A DNA stretch of 64,000 nt from Edaphobacter aggregans DSM 19364 (GTDB lineage: Bacteria; Acidobacteriota; Terriglobia; Terriglobales; Acidobacteriaceae), in contig NZ_JQKI01000029.1 in assembly GCF_000745965.1 (NCBI RefSeq), positions 1 to 64,000 of the forward strand, written 5' to 3'. Shown one piece after another: positions 1 through 9,870 of this stretch. The first letter of the stretch is position 1. Each line of letters opens with the position of its first letter. The notes under the pieces are model-generated. The model did not search any database. It was given only the letters and a program-made list of their open reading frames with translations, and had not been told where the DNA came from. A program made the position numbers and the translations under genes.

Positions 1-720
<720 letters not shown>

Positions 721-742
721 CCCTGATCTCAACTATTTCCTG

Positions 743-776
743 ATCAGCGGCGGCCTTCCGGGTCGCCGCTGATTTT
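743..776 (+). terminator. Intrinsic terminator after tuf
   Basis: A perfect 10-bp inverted repeat (ATCAGCGGCG at 743-752 with CGCCGCTGAT at 764-773) is followed by TTTT. It lies 22 bases after the tuf stop, so it most likely ends the tuf transcript and separates it from rpmG-secE-nusG-rplK. Confidence 0.8.
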
Positions 777-812
777 CACCGTACGGAGCTTTCTTTATCC
801 CCGAATTTCGTG

Positions 813-999
813 GATAATAGACAAGGACGAGCGTGGCCTGACCGCTCCTCTCTTCCGGATTACAACTCAGGATCCAGGTTGCAGGGACCTTACCCCTGCG
901 TCGCGGCGTGTCAGGTGGGTGGGGTTTAAGCCTCCCTCACAAGGACAAGCTGCTTGCCAGCCGAGGTGGCTGGCCACGTTAGAAGGAGAAGAAGACAAA
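813..999 (+). promoter_or_regulatory. Possible promoter and leader of rpmG-trnW-secE-nusG-rplK
   Basis: Between the tuf terminator and rpmG there is a GATAAT box at 813-818 but no convincing -35 box. The leader after it contains two short hairpins: GCAGGG/CCCTGC around 880-899 and GCCAGCC/GGCTGGC around 957-975. An AGAAGGAGAAG ribosome binding site stands just before rpmG. The terminator upstream implies a new promoter here, but the exact site is inferred. Confidence 0.3.
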
Positions 1000-1149
1000 A
1001 TGCGCGAGATCATCACCCTCCAATGCCCGGAGTGCAAGAATCGGAACTACTCGACCACGAAGAACAAGAAGACGACCACCGGCCGTCTGGAGTTCTCAAA
1101 GTTCTGCAACACCTGCCGCAAGCACACGGCTCACAAAGAGACGAAGTAA
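1000..1149 (+). CDS. rpmG: 50S ribosomal protein L33
   Basis: A 49-residue L33 of the large ribosomal subunit. The product starts [17 protein letters not shown] and carries two CxxC pairs (CPEC and CNTC), which makes it the zinc-binding form of L33. The ATG at 1000 has AGAAGGAG about eight bases upstream; a longer frame opening at 919 lacks such a site and would add unrelated residues. tRNA-Trp follows after 39 bases and then secE, the conserved order in many bacterial genomes. Confidence 0.95.
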   Translation: MREIITLQCPECKNRNYSTTKNKKTTTGRLEFSKFCNTCRKHTAHKETK

Positions 1150-1188
1150 GCCGTCGTTAGCCGTTAGCTTGAAGAGCTAATCGCAAAC

Positions 1189-1264
1189 GGGGGAGTAAGC
1201 TCAACGGTTAAACTGTCGGTCTCCAAAACCGAACTTCTCGGTTCGAATCCGAGCTCCCCCGCCA
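1189..1264 (+). tRNA. tRNA-Trp (anticodon CCA)
   Basis: Seven-base acceptor arms GGGGGAG (1189-1195) and CTCCCCC (1254-1260) pair perfectly, followed by discriminator G and an encoded CCA end. The anticodon stem TCGGT/ACCGA encloses loop CTCCAAA with anticodon CCA at 1223-1225. The T arm contains GGTTCGAATCC. It sits between rpmG and secE and is probably co-transcribed with them. Confidence 0.97.
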
Positions 1265-1328
1265 TCCTGCCTCACCCGCAGGCGGCAGTTGAGACCAAGT
1301 CAGCAGCAGGAAGATTAGAGGCAGCGTT

Positions 1329-1589
1329 ATGGCCAAGACGGTAGCGGTAGCGGAACAAACCAGCACTGGAGTCCAGCAGATCAAGTCGCTGCCGGAGCGC
1401 ACCAGAAGCTTTCTGAAGGACGTGCGCAGCGAGATGCGCAAGGTGGTGTCGCCATCGCGTGCTGAGGTTCAGTCGACGACGACCGTAGTGATCGTGACGG
1501 TCTTCATCTTCGCCGCGTACTTCTGGCTGGTGGACAACATCATTGGACGCGGCGTCGAGTCTGTTTTGCGCCTCGCGGGAAATCAGTAG
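1329..1589 (+). CDS. secE: Preprotein translocase subunit SecE
   Basis: SecE is the small membrane subunit that clamps the SecY protein-conducting channel. The 86-residue product has the conserved amphipathic stretch FLKDVRSEMRKVVSPSRAEV followed by one hydrophobic segment (about residues 53-71), the layout of the short single-span SecE. It lies directly upstream of nusG, as in nearly all bacteria, and downstream of tRNA-Trp. Confidence 0.95.
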   Translation: MAKTVAVAEQTSTGVQQIKSLPERTRSFLKDVRSEMRKVVSPSRAEVQSTTTVVIVTVFIFAAYFWLVDNIIGRGVESVLRLAGNQ

Positions 1590-1637
1590 TTCGGCGGCAG
1601 AGACGAGAACCAGACGATGCGCAAAGAAGGCACAACC

Positions 1638-2282
1638 ATGGCGGAAGAGCAGCATAACCCGGAAGAGCAGAATCCCGAAGCGTTGAACGCAGGCGGTGAG
1701 GCGGGCTCCGAGCAGCCGACCGAACAGCTTGCTCCGCCGGTCAACGAGAACTTCAAGTGGTACATCATCCATGCCTACTCGGGCTTCGAGCGCAAGGTGC
1801 GCGAGTCGCTGGAGAGCCGCATCGCTGCGTTCGGCCTGCAGAACAAGATCGGCCGGATCATGATTCCGACCGAGCCGGTGACGGAGCTGCGCAACGGCAA
1901 GAAGTACACCATCGAGCGCGTCTTCCTTCCGGGCTATGTGCTGATCGAGATGGATCTCGACAACGACCTGTGGCACGTGATCAAGAACACGCCACGGGTG
2001 ACGGGCTTCCTGGGCACCGGCGACAACCCGGTCGCGCTCTCCGAGCAGGAGGTCAGCTCGATCCTGTTCCGCTCCGATGTCTCGAAGGACAAGCCGACGC
2101 TCAAGATCAAGTTCGACAAGGGCGAGCAGGTTCGCATCAACGAGGGTCCGTTTGCGAACTTCACGGGCGCGGTGGACGAGATCAACGAGGACAAGCAGAC
2201 CCTGAAGGTGATGGTCAGCATCTTCGGTCGCTCCACCCCGGTCGAGATCGAGTTCTCGAAGGTGGACAAGGTTACCGAATAG
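1638..2282 (+). CDS. nusG: Transcription termination/antitermination protein NusG
   Basis: NusG binds RNA polymerase through its N-terminal NGN domain and Rho or ribosomal protein S10 through a C-terminal KOW domain. The 214-residue product has an acidic, low-complexity tail of about 35 residues, then KWYIIHAYSGFERKV (NGN start), FLPGYVLIEMDLD, and a KOW motif GEQVRINEGPFANFTG. The ATG at 1638 is chosen over the one at 1617 because AAAGAAGG lies eight bases before it. It follows secE and precedes rplK. Confidence 0.96.
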   Translation: MAEEQHNPEEQNPEALNAGGEAGSEQPTEQLAPPVNENFKWYIIHAYSGFERKVRESLESRIAAFGLQNKIGRIMIPTEPVTELRNGKKYTIERVFLPGYVLIEMDLDNDLWHVIKNTPRVTGFLGTGDNPVALSEQEVSSILFRSDVSKDKPTLKIKFDKGEQVRINEGPFANFTGAVDEINEDKQTLKVMVSIFGRSTPVEIEFSKVDKVTE

Positions 2283-2392
2283 GCTTTGGGGCAGCGCGAT
2301 GGCGCGTCCTGAGAACAGTTGAGTTTGTAAACATCAAAATATGCGCGCTGGCCGTGAGGCCGCCGCAGGAAGCGTAAAGAGGATTTACCCGA

Positions 2393-2830
2393 ATGGCACC
2401 GAAGAAGATCACTGGATACGTCAAGCTGCAGATTATGGCGGGCAAGGCGACACCGGCACCGCCGGTCGGTCCCGCGCTCGGTCAGGCGCAGGTCAACATC
2501 ATGGAGTTCTGCAAGCAGTTCAACGAGCGCACGAGCAAGGACCCGGCGCTGGCGGGCCTCACGGTTCCGGTCGTGATCTCGGTGTACGCCGACCGCACCT
2601 TCAGCTTCGTCACCAAGACTCCTCCGGCGCCAGTGCTTCTGCTGAAGGCGGCCGGCATCGAGAAGGGCTCGGGCACTCCGAACAAGGAGAAGAAGGGCAA
2701 GGTCACCGAGAAGCAGATCCTCGAGATCGCCAAGCAGAAGATGCCGGACATGAACGCTGCCACGGTCGAGGCCGCTGCGAAGACCATTCGCGGCACAGCG
2801 CGCTCGATGGGCATCGACGTCGTCGCCTAG
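2393..2830 (+). CDS. rplK: 50S ribosomal protein L11
   Basis: L11 is part of the GTPase-associated centre of the large subunit. The 145-residue product has the normal length and the signature regions [20 protein letters not shown] near the N-terminus and [14 protein letters not shown] in the middle; the C-terminal RNA-binding domain ends [10 protein letters not shown]. It is normally followed by rplA, rplJ, rplL and rpoBC. Here a strong terminator and an oppositely oriented gene follow instead, so the usual operon stops after rplK. Confidence 0.96.
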   Translation: MAPKKITGYVKLQIMAGKATPAPPVGPALGQAQVNIMEFCKQFNERTSKDPALAGLTVPVVISVYADRTFSFVTKTPPAPVLLLKAAGIEKGSGTPNKEKKGKVTEKQILEIAKQKMPDMNAATVEAAAKTIRGTARSMGIDVVA

Positions 2831-2874
2831 TCTTACCCTCCGATGCCAAATGGCTCGGATTGAAGTCAAAAAGA

Positions 2875-2918
2875 GAACCTGCAGTATGCCGACGCTGGCA
2901 TGCTACAGGTTCTTTTTT
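2875..2918 (+). terminator. Terminator after rplK
   Basis: GAACCTGCAGTATGCC (2875-2890) can pair with GGCATGCTACAGGTTC (2897-2912) with one mismatch and one G-U pair; TTTTTT follows. An A run lies on the other side (2868-2872), so the hairpin could also stop the convergent minus-strand gene ending at 2933. Confidence 0.85.
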
Positions 2919-2932
2919 GCGCTGCTCTGGGG

Positions 2933-3505
2933 TCAGTTCTTGACTGCGTTGGTGTTGGCGTTCAGGACGACGAGCGCGTCGGAGGGCGGGGTGAGATCGC
3001 TTGAGGAGCGGCCGGTGTGAGCGTAGAAGATGATGCCGTTCTGTGCGATCAGGAAGGTGCTGGGGTAGACGGTCTGGTTGGGGTCGTCCCAGCGCAGGCT
3101 GTACTGATTGGTGAAGACGTAGTCCGGGTCGAGCACGAGGTGCATGTTCGCCGGCAGGGGCTGGTTGCCGAGAAGCTGGGCAGCGTCGTCAGCGAGGTTC
3201 TTGCTGCCGGCCCCGGGGTAGATGAAGATGACCTGGGTTCCGAGGGCGGAGAACTGTGCGGCGGCCTGCTGGTAGCTCTGGAACTGCTGCTGCGAGAACG
3301 GGCACTGATAACCGGGATATCCGCGAAGCAGGATGAGGACGACGCGGCCCTTGCTCGTGTAGGAGCTGAGGGAGACGGGAGTGCCATCCAGGGTTGTGAG
3401 GGTGAAGTCGGGGGCGCGCTGACCGACGCCGGGTGTTGCAGCGACGGAGGGAAGCGAGACAGCGAGCAGAAGGGCGGGGAGGAGGAACAATCTGCGCATG
3501 CTCAT
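2933..3505 (-). CDS. Secreted peroxiredoxin-like (AhpC/TSA, redoxin) protein
   Basis: The 190-residue product starts with a signal peptide (hydrophobic core LFLLPALLLAVSLPSVAA) and then shows a thioredoxin-fold redoxin domain: GQRAPDFTLTTLDGTPVSLS, followed by a single Cys in RGYPGYQCPFSQQQ at the position of the peroxidatic or resolving cysteine. PSTFLIAQNGIIFYAH closes the fold. Peroxide or thiol reduction outside the cytoplasm is the family role; the substrate is unknown. The catalytic motif differs from the classical PxxxTxxC, so it belongs to the AhpC/TSA-like group rather than canonical 2-Cys enzymes. Confidence 0.8.
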   Translation of the reverse strand: MSMRRLFLLPALLLAVSLPSVAATPGVGQRAPDFTLTTLDGTPVSLSSYTSKGRVVLILLRGYPGYQCPFSQQQFQSYQQAAAQFSALGTQVIFIYPGAGSKNLADDAAQLLGNQPLPANMHLVLDPDYVFTNQYSLRWDDPNQTVYPSTFLIAQNGIIFYAHTGRSSSDLTPPSDALVVLNANTNAVKN

Positions 3506-3602
3506 AGCCGCGATTGTAGGAGTGGAGCAACCTGGCAGTAATACAACTTTGGGTGCAGCGCGGTACGCGGCGATGGAGCGCAGGTTGCTGTGTGGGCTAG
3601 GG

Positions 3603-4451
3603 TTAGCGCTTTCGGCCGCGGCCGGCGTAGCGGTAGACAGCGCAGAGTTCGTCGCCGGTTGAGCCGTACTCCTGCTGCTGGGCGATGGCTTCGAGATCGG
3701 CGGCGTGATCCTCGGGGCTCATGGGGATCTGACCCTGCCAGAGGAGGGAGAAGGCGGGGTGGCGATCGAGCGTGGCGCCGTGCTCGGCGTTGACGTAAAG
3801 GAGGTCGAGGGTGCCGGGGTGCTCGGCGAAGGCGGTCTCGATTCGGCGGAGAAGCGCTTTGAGAACGGGGTCCTCGAAGGGGTGGAAGAGGAAGACCAGG
3901 GTGGGAGTGGGGGGGAGGTCGATGTTGAGAGCGTCGTCCTGGAGGATCCGGATGGGGGCGGTCGCGGAGGCGGTGGGGTCGGAGGCGTGGGCGCGGTGCC
4001 AGATGTCGGCGTTGCTCTGAGCGATGGCGGCCATGGCGGGGTTGAGCTCGACGCCGATGATCTGACGGAAGGGGAACTCGCTGGCGAGCAGGACGGCGCG
4101 GCCTTTGCCGGCTCCGATATCGAGGAAAGTGTAGTCGGTGATGTGGTGCAAGGGGGCGGTGGCGATCCATTGCTCTACGAGCGAGCGGAGGATGGAGGGG
4201 GCTACGCCGTAGTAGGCGGTGACGTGCTCGTCGTTGGGGTGTCCGGTGGCGAGGTCGCGGGCGGGGACGAGGCCGCTGGTGTCGGTGGAGTGGATCTGGT
4301 CGAAGGGGTGGATGGGGTGGGTGGTGGGACGGAGGAGGTCGCGGGGGCGGATGGGAGTGGACTGGGAGGCGGCTTTGGTAGAGAAGCGGGTTTCTCCACT
4401 GCGCGTCTCACTTCGTGAGCCACTCCGGTCGAAATGACGGCTCTTTGACAT
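3603..4451 (-). CDS. Class I SAM-dependent methyltransferase
   Basis: The 282-residue product contains an S-adenosylmethionine binding motif FLDIGAGKGRAVLLAS, an acidic loop VELNPAMAAIA and a later DALNIDLPP segment, a Rossmann-fold methyltransferase pattern. A conserved lead-in (HSTDTSGLVPARDLATGHPN, then AYYG) precedes the domain. The substrate cannot be told. The ATG lies four bases after the stop of the DUF59 gene, suggesting one transcript. The first 25 or so residues (HFDRSGSRSETRSGETRF) are encoded by a dispersed intergenic repeat at 4392-4440; no good alternative start was found before the conserved region. Confidence 0.75.
   Translation of the reverse strand: MSKSRHFDRSGSRSETRSGETRFSTKAASQSTPIRPRDLLRPTTHPIHPFDQIHSTDTSGLVPARDLATGHPNDEHVTAYYGVAPSILRSLVEQWIATAPLHHITDYTFLDIGAGKGRAVLLASEFPFRQIIGVELNPAMAAIAQSNADIWHRAHASDPTASATAPIRILQDDALNIDLPPTPTLVFLFHPFEDPVLKALLRRIETAFAEHPGTLDLLYVNAEHGATLDRHPAFSLLWQGQIPMSPEDHAADLEAIAQQQEYGSTGDELCAVYRYAGRGRKR
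4392..4440 (+). repeat. Dispersed repeat ending AATGACGG, inside the methyltransferase reading frame
   Basis: The stretch reads TTCTCC...CACTTCGTGAGCC...GGTCGAAATGACGG, a diverged member of the family also seen at 17695, 19781, 22632, 22702 and (reverse) 58932. Here it falls inside the first codons of a gene rather than between genes. Confidence 0.55.
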
Positions 4452-4455
4452 AAGG

Positions 4456-4827
4456 TTAGCGGATCTGGATCAGGTTGGGGTTGCCGTCGAGACCGAGGAT
4501 GCGGCGGCCAGCTGGGGTGATTTCGACCGGGGTCCAGGCGGGATGGTCGACGAGGGTGATGGTGGTTTCGCCGGCCTCCTCGAGTCCGGCGAGGCGGTTC
4601 AGGATCTGCGCGGTGAGCTGTGCAGCGGCCTCCTCGGTGGGGTTGGTCAGGGCGAGCCCGATCTGGATGAGGTGTTTCTGGGGGACTCCGGGGACTCCGG
4701 CGCCGGGGGCTTCGGGGTCGTGTGCAACTGACACAGAGCGGACGAGGCCGAGGTCGACGATGTTGCAGGGGAGCGCGGGGTCGAAGCAGTCGCGCAGGGC
4801 GTCCAGGATGTTCGATTCGGTCAGCAC
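4456..4827 (-). CDS. DUF59 / MIP18-family iron-sulfur assembly-like protein
   Basis: The 123-residue product has the compact DUF59 pattern: an N-terminal helix (ILDALRDCFDPALPCNIVDLGLVRSV), a Pro-rich turn, and a late TLVDHPAWTPVEITPAGRR strand. DUF59 proteins (SufT, PaaD, Mrp N-terminal domains) help mature iron-sulfur proteins. The start is a GTG at 4827 with a GGAGGG-like site further upstream. It is the first gene of a likely two-gene unit with the downstream methyltransferase. The precise client protein is unknown. Confidence 0.75.
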   Translation of the reverse strand: MLTESNILDALRDCFDPALPCNIVDLGLVRSVSVAHDPEAPGAGVPGVPQKHLIQIGLALTNPTEEAAAQLTAQILNRLAGLEEAGETTITLVDHPAWTPVEITPAGRRILGLDGNPNLIQIR

Positions 4828-5145
4828 CGGTGACTACCCTCCTCCCCCTCAAAAGTGTGCAAAGTCTTCGAAACAGATAGTTTAGGTTGGTACTTTGGTT
4901 TGGATGCCTTGCTATGGAGGGATTTTCCTTACCTTCCATCTATTTCTATTTTAGCGAGCGGACGGTAATTCATCGGCAACTTTGATTTTGAAGATAAATT
5001 GCCTGTTTTGTGTAGATTGTATGGAATTTCCACGAATGGAGGGGATTGACATCAGCTTTCTGGCCTTTGCTCAGTTCGACCTATGCGGTAACCGGGCTCG
5101 TTCCTTCAAGACCTGACATTGGTGCGAATGCGGCTCGAGATTCCT
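4828..5145. other. Intergenic region without a recognised gene
   Basis: This spacer separates the DUF59 gene (start at 4827) from the terminator of the VCBS pseudogene. It is clearly more AT-rich than the surroundings around 4860-5050 and probably holds the promoter of the DUF59 gene on the minus strand, but no box is convincing. No coding frame with family resemblance was seen. Confidence 0.5.
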
Positions 5146-5186
5146 GAAAAACGACAGAAGCCTCGGGAGTGACCCGAGGCTTCTGT
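5146..5186 (-). terminator. Strong intrinsic terminator of the VCBS/Ig-like gene
   Basis: A perfect 14-bp inverted repeat (ACAGAAGCCTCGGG at 5154-5167 and CCCGAGGCTTCTGT at 5173-5186, loop of five) is followed on the minus strand by CGTTTTTC. It lies 25 bases past the stop at 5212. Confidence 0.9.
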
Positions 5187-5211
5187 GTTTGTGTGGCTTG
5201 GTCGTCCTGTC

Positions 5212-8200
5212 TTACTGAACGATGAGCTGGAGGTTGAGGTTGTGCGAGGGGCCGGATCCTGAGTCGGCTCCGGTCACCGATATTGTCTGGGTTCCGGTTG
5301 GGGTTCCTGCGTCCTTTGGAGTGGAGGAGCCGCCGCATCCAGTCAGGTAGACCAGGCTTCCCATAGTGAGCAGAAGAGCAGTCATGATACGAGCGAGATT
5401 CTTTCTCGATCGCAGGACGCGCCGTGGCGAGAGGCAAAGCCCCAGCAGAACCGCCCACACTGCGATACGAGCGGAGGATGAACCCGGGCGCTCCAGCATC
5501 GCTGTAGGCGCCGTGGTGGTGATGGTGAGGGTGCTGTTTGCCGAGGTTCCCGATCCGGTGAGCGTGGCGGGCGAGAAGGTGCAGATTGCCTCCGCGGGAA
5601 GGCTGCCGCAGGAGAGCTTCACGGTTCCGCTATAGCCGCCGACAGAGGTCATGCTGATGGAGAAGCTCGCCGTCTGTCCTGCCTTTACGGTCGCCGAGCC
5701 AGAGTTGGAGGTCAGAGTGAAGTCGGACGCGACGACGGTGATCGACACCGCGCTCGAGGTGCTGGGCTGGTTGTTGGCGTCGCCTGAGTAGCTGGCCGTC
5801 ACGCTGTAGGTTCCTGCTGTGGTGGCGAAGACTGGAAGCGATGCCACACCGACCGAAAGGTATTGCGGAGAACTGTAGGTGAGGTCGCTCTTGCCGAGTG
5901 TAGTGGTGCCCGAGGTAAAGGTTACGGTTCCCGTGGGGGGGGTACCTCGCCGTGACGGTTGCGGTATAGGTGATCAGCTGGCCCTGGTTAACGTTGGAGG
6001 ACGAGGCTGAGAGTGCGGTTGTGGTGGGAGCCGGCGTAACTGTGACGGTGACAGTGTTGGAGGTGCTGGCGTTGTTATTGGTGTCGCCGGAGTAGCTCGC
6101 GGTAAAGCTATAGGTACCTGCGGGCCGCCCGGTTGTAATGGAAGCGATGCCGTTTGTTATAGGCACCTCAAATACGAGCGCTGCCACCCCTTCGCCACCA
6201 GGTGAGCGGAAGGTGACGTTCCCGGTGGGAGCGATGCCGGTTACTGTCACGGTGAGGGTCAGATCCTGGTTGGTGACCAGATTGGTCGCGGATGCTGCCA
6301 GCTGTGTACGCGAGGGTACAGGCTGGGCGGCGCCTGGTGCGGGGTTGAGCCGGTTGAGTAGAGATGTTGCGCCGAAGTACGTGGGCGCGATGAAGTCCAG
6401 AGTCTTGTCGTTCGGCGGTGCGGGGGCCTTGCTGTTCAGTCGTGCGATGGCGCCGCCTGCCGCTACCCCAGGGATCCCAGGGAAACCTGTCGGGTAGATA
6501 TAGGCGTTGCTGTCCTGAACGAAGTTGCCGTTCCCTGTGCCCAGAAAAACGGTGAGTTGGTAGTTGCCGAGTTCGTTCTTCGGGTATACCGGCGGCAGGC
6601 CTGTCAGTAGATCAGGATTTCCATCACCGTTAACATCCCCGATGAAGACGGGTAGGTTCCCACCCGAATAGGTGAAGAGCGGTGTCGTCTGGAAGGAACC
6701 ATCACCGTTGCCGGCGTATACCTTCGAACCCGCGACGATGTCCAGTTTGCCGTCTCCATTCAGGTCCCCGACAGCCTGTGGCAGAGTGGGGCAGGCAATT
6801 CCTAGAGGTATCTGGCGAAAGGTGCCGTCTCCGTTGCCGAGATAGACGGATCCGTTCCAGATAAGGTCCAGCTTTCCGTCGTTGCTGAGGTCGGCGGCGA
6901 ACAAAGGTTCACCTGGTGTCGACGAATTCGTTTGTGAAAAAGGAACGGGAGTGCCGAAGGTGCCGTCTCCGTTGCCGGGAACGAAGACTAAGCCGCTAGT
7001 GATTGAAACCGAACCGAAGTACCCGAACACAACATCGAGCTTTCCATCACCATTAAAGTCGCCAAGTACAGCGTTGGTTGCTCCGTGGGCCGGCAAGCTA
7101 ACGGCCGAGGCCTTCGGCTGAAACGTTCCGTCTCCATTCCCGAGGTAGGAAAACAGTTGGGTTGCCACTGCTGGAGACCCTGCGTCAGCTTCATTGGCGC
7201 GGCGAAGAGCGACGACGTCGACCTTGCCATCGCCATTGATGTCTCCGGGAACCACGATTCCATTGAGAGGCGCAAGGATCGAATTCGATATGTGAAGGTT
7301 CCGTTACCGCGCCCGAGGCCAGTCTTCAGGTTGCCGAGGTCGTACGGAGGATTGCCAGTGTAAGCATCGTTTTCGATCCAAAGAGTGTCGGTGAGACCAT
7401 CGTTATTGACATCTGCAGTCACGAACCCTGCGGGGGTAAAGATGTGTGGAGGTGCCTGGAACGTTCCGTCGCCGTTACTCACCAGACGAGTCAAGCTGCC
7501 GTCGCTCGGGTAAATGAGGAGATCTACTCTACCGTTGCTATCTGGCGGCAACGGGTAGGTGGTTCCCGGGACGGCGTAGCCTTGACCAACGGTGAATCCA
7601 CCCTGGCCATCGCCGAGCAGAATTGTTGTACCGTGCATCGCCAGGTCAAGATTGTTGTCGCCGTTTTTTCCGATGACTACCATTTCGGCATATCCAAATG
7701 GCGCTAGCGAGGTGGTTGGTCCGCTGGTCAACGAACCGCCGGTGCTGCCAAGGAAGGTCTGCAGGGATTGCGCTGAGCTACAGGCGATATCAGCATCACC
7801 GTCGTTGTTAAAGTCTCCGATAGCGGTATACCCGGTGGAGCTGGGACAGCTCTGTGTTTGAGCTTGAGCCGATTGAAGGGTTCCATCGCCCTTGCCAAAG
7901 TAGATCGCCAAGGGGCCGGAGCTCGGGCTGACGATGACATCCTGTTTACCGTCGCCGTTGAAGTCGCCCAAACCGGAGATCACACCGTTCTGGCTATTCG
8001 GGAAGGCGTAGGTCTGAGGATTGAGAAACGCACCGGGGGGACGGACTGCCCTGGTTCAGGAAGACCGCGACGGACGAGGCGCCGCCGACGGTTGCATTTG
8101 CGTTGGCAACAACGTCGGGGTATCCGTCGCCGTTGAGGTCAACTGGTGGGACGACGGCAGACAGGGTGGCTCCGGATACGGAGTAATAAGCGGTGTTCGA

Positions 8201-8599
8201 AGGGATTTGAAAACTGCCGTCACCATTTCCGAGGACGACTACAACGTAGCCGTTGCAGGTCTGGACGAGGTCGAGCTTCCCGTCCTTATTCATGTCGGCG
8301 GTTGTCAGCGAAAAACTGGTAGCGCCGTTGCAGTTGAACGGCGTGGAGACAACGACGGGATCATTGTCGCCGCCCTGATTCAACAGAGTGACCAGGTCGA
8401 TTGGACCTTGCGGTGCGGAGAGTCTGTAGTAGGCGAAGTCGGGAAGCCCGTCGCCGTTGAAGTCTCCAACTACGCCGGCATAGACGGGCAGCGAGTTATA
8501 TGTCCCCAGCGTAGGAAAGATAGGTTGCTGGCTTTGTGCCAGCAGGGAGGCGGCGAAAAGCGGCAGTAGGCAGACGACAAGAAGAATTCGCAGTTTCAC
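5212..8599 (-). pseudogene. Secreted FG-GAP/VCBS-repeat and Ig-like domain protein with three frameshifts
   Basis: Four overlapping frames form one protein of about 1,130 residues: 8599-8035, 8035 to about 7290, about 7290 to 5940, and 5940-5212. It starts with a signal peptide (VKLRILLVVCLLPLFAASLLAQ; GTG with AAGGA just before it), then many FG-GAP/VCBS units of the type GDFNGDGKxD and YLGNGDGTF, two or three Ig-like domains (ASYSGDANN, TPTGTVTF) and a C-terminal hydrophobic stretch. Two breaks lie in G runs (G6 at 8035-8040, where one G more restores the frame, and G8 at 5935-5942, where one fewer does); the third, near 7288-7292, is not in a homopolymer. Such proteins are exported and thought to mediate surface binding. 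It may be a pseudogene, a phase-variable gene, or carry sequence errors. Confidence 0.75.
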
Positions 8600-8840
8600 A
8601 GGGTCCTTTTTGACCAGAGGTGGCAGAAGTAAACCCATAAGTGCAGACATGGGTAAGGTTGGGGAGATTTGGATGCAAACGTATTCTCTTGAGGAGCTTC
8701 CGGAAAGTAAAGTGTTTTTCTATGAACGGATGATCTTTTAGTCGCTGCTTCCCGACCCTGACTCCCGGGCGTGGATTGAGGTATCGATCACGTACGAGAA
8801 AACATCATCTCCTGATGGTGCGGATAGCGGCGACAATGTT

Positions 8841-9743
8841 TTGTACACGTACACGCCAGGCTATCCCCACGGTTTTTTTAATTACACGAAACAGGCTATT
8901 GGCACTGTCCTTAATGACCCCACAGGCGTGGCGGTGGATGCAAATCGGAACGTGTTCGTCGCAGAAGGCAACGGTCGAGTATTGAAACTGCAGACCATGG
9001 GAGTGAACTTCTATACGGTCGCGGTGGGAGCGAGTGGCCCTGTACAGACGCTTACCTTCATGTTCGATACGGCCGGGACGATCGGTGCTCCCCTCGTGCT
9101 GATGCAAGGAACTGCGGGGTTGGATTTTATTTTACAGACGCCGGTACGGGAACCTGCACGACAAACGGGACCTCTCATGTCTACAGCGTTGGTGATATCT
9201 GCACGGTGGACGTGAAGTTTTTCGCCGCGATCTCAGGGTATGCGGCGTGGCGCTGTGGTGCTGACTGATCGCTACGGAGGGGCGATTGCCACTAGCTACA
9301 TTTACGGAACAGGGCGAGCGCCGCTCGTGGGGTTTGCGCCTGCTTCATTGAGTACATTGGAGAGCGGGCTGACTCCTCCACTGAGCGTGTTGGTAGACGT
9401 ATCGGAAAATATGTACTACTTCGACATGCAGTACACTTCCGTGGTGAAGGTGCCACCCGGGTGTACTCAGCTGAGTTGTGAGGTATATATCCCTGCGACC
9501 GCATTTCCTATTGGGATGGCAATCGACGGTGCAGGAAATCTTTATACGGTTGAGTCTGGCGGCGCTACCAAGATTAAAAAGCGTCCATGGAACTTTGAGA
9601 TTGGCCTTTATGTTGCGGGGACTGATATCGCAGTCATTCCATTTCCTTATCAAGGAAAGCCTTTGACGATTGCGGTGGACGGAAAGCCTGGTTTGTACCC
9701 CTGGATCAAAACTCGGTCAAATGGCACACCAAAGAAAAGGTAG
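8841..9743 (+). pseudogene. Remnant of an NHL-repeat (choice-of-anchor type) secreted protein
   Basis: Three frames must be joined to read one product: DPTGVAVDANRNVFVAEGNGRVLKL (NHL repeat), then AGTGTCTTNGTSHVYSVGDI and CTVDVKFFAAISG in a second frame, then RRGAVVLTDRYGGAIATSYI, YGTG and IGMAIDGAGNLYTVESGG in a third. Breaks fall near 9139 and near 9238. The order is that of the long secreted NHL-repeat proteins common in Acidobacteria, but only part of one is left, with no signal peptide and a truncated end. It is read as a decayed gene, possibly related in origin to the neighbouring VCBS gene. Confidence 0.65.
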
Positions 9744-9870
9744 AACGACCCCGAAGGTGGGAGTTCCTTCGATGCAGCTAGAGCGGTCGCGAGTGATTTG
9801 GCGATTTCGCGCTCATCGACCTGGGGCTGCCGCCAGAAGTGATCTTGCCCGAAATCGGTGCTCTACGGGA

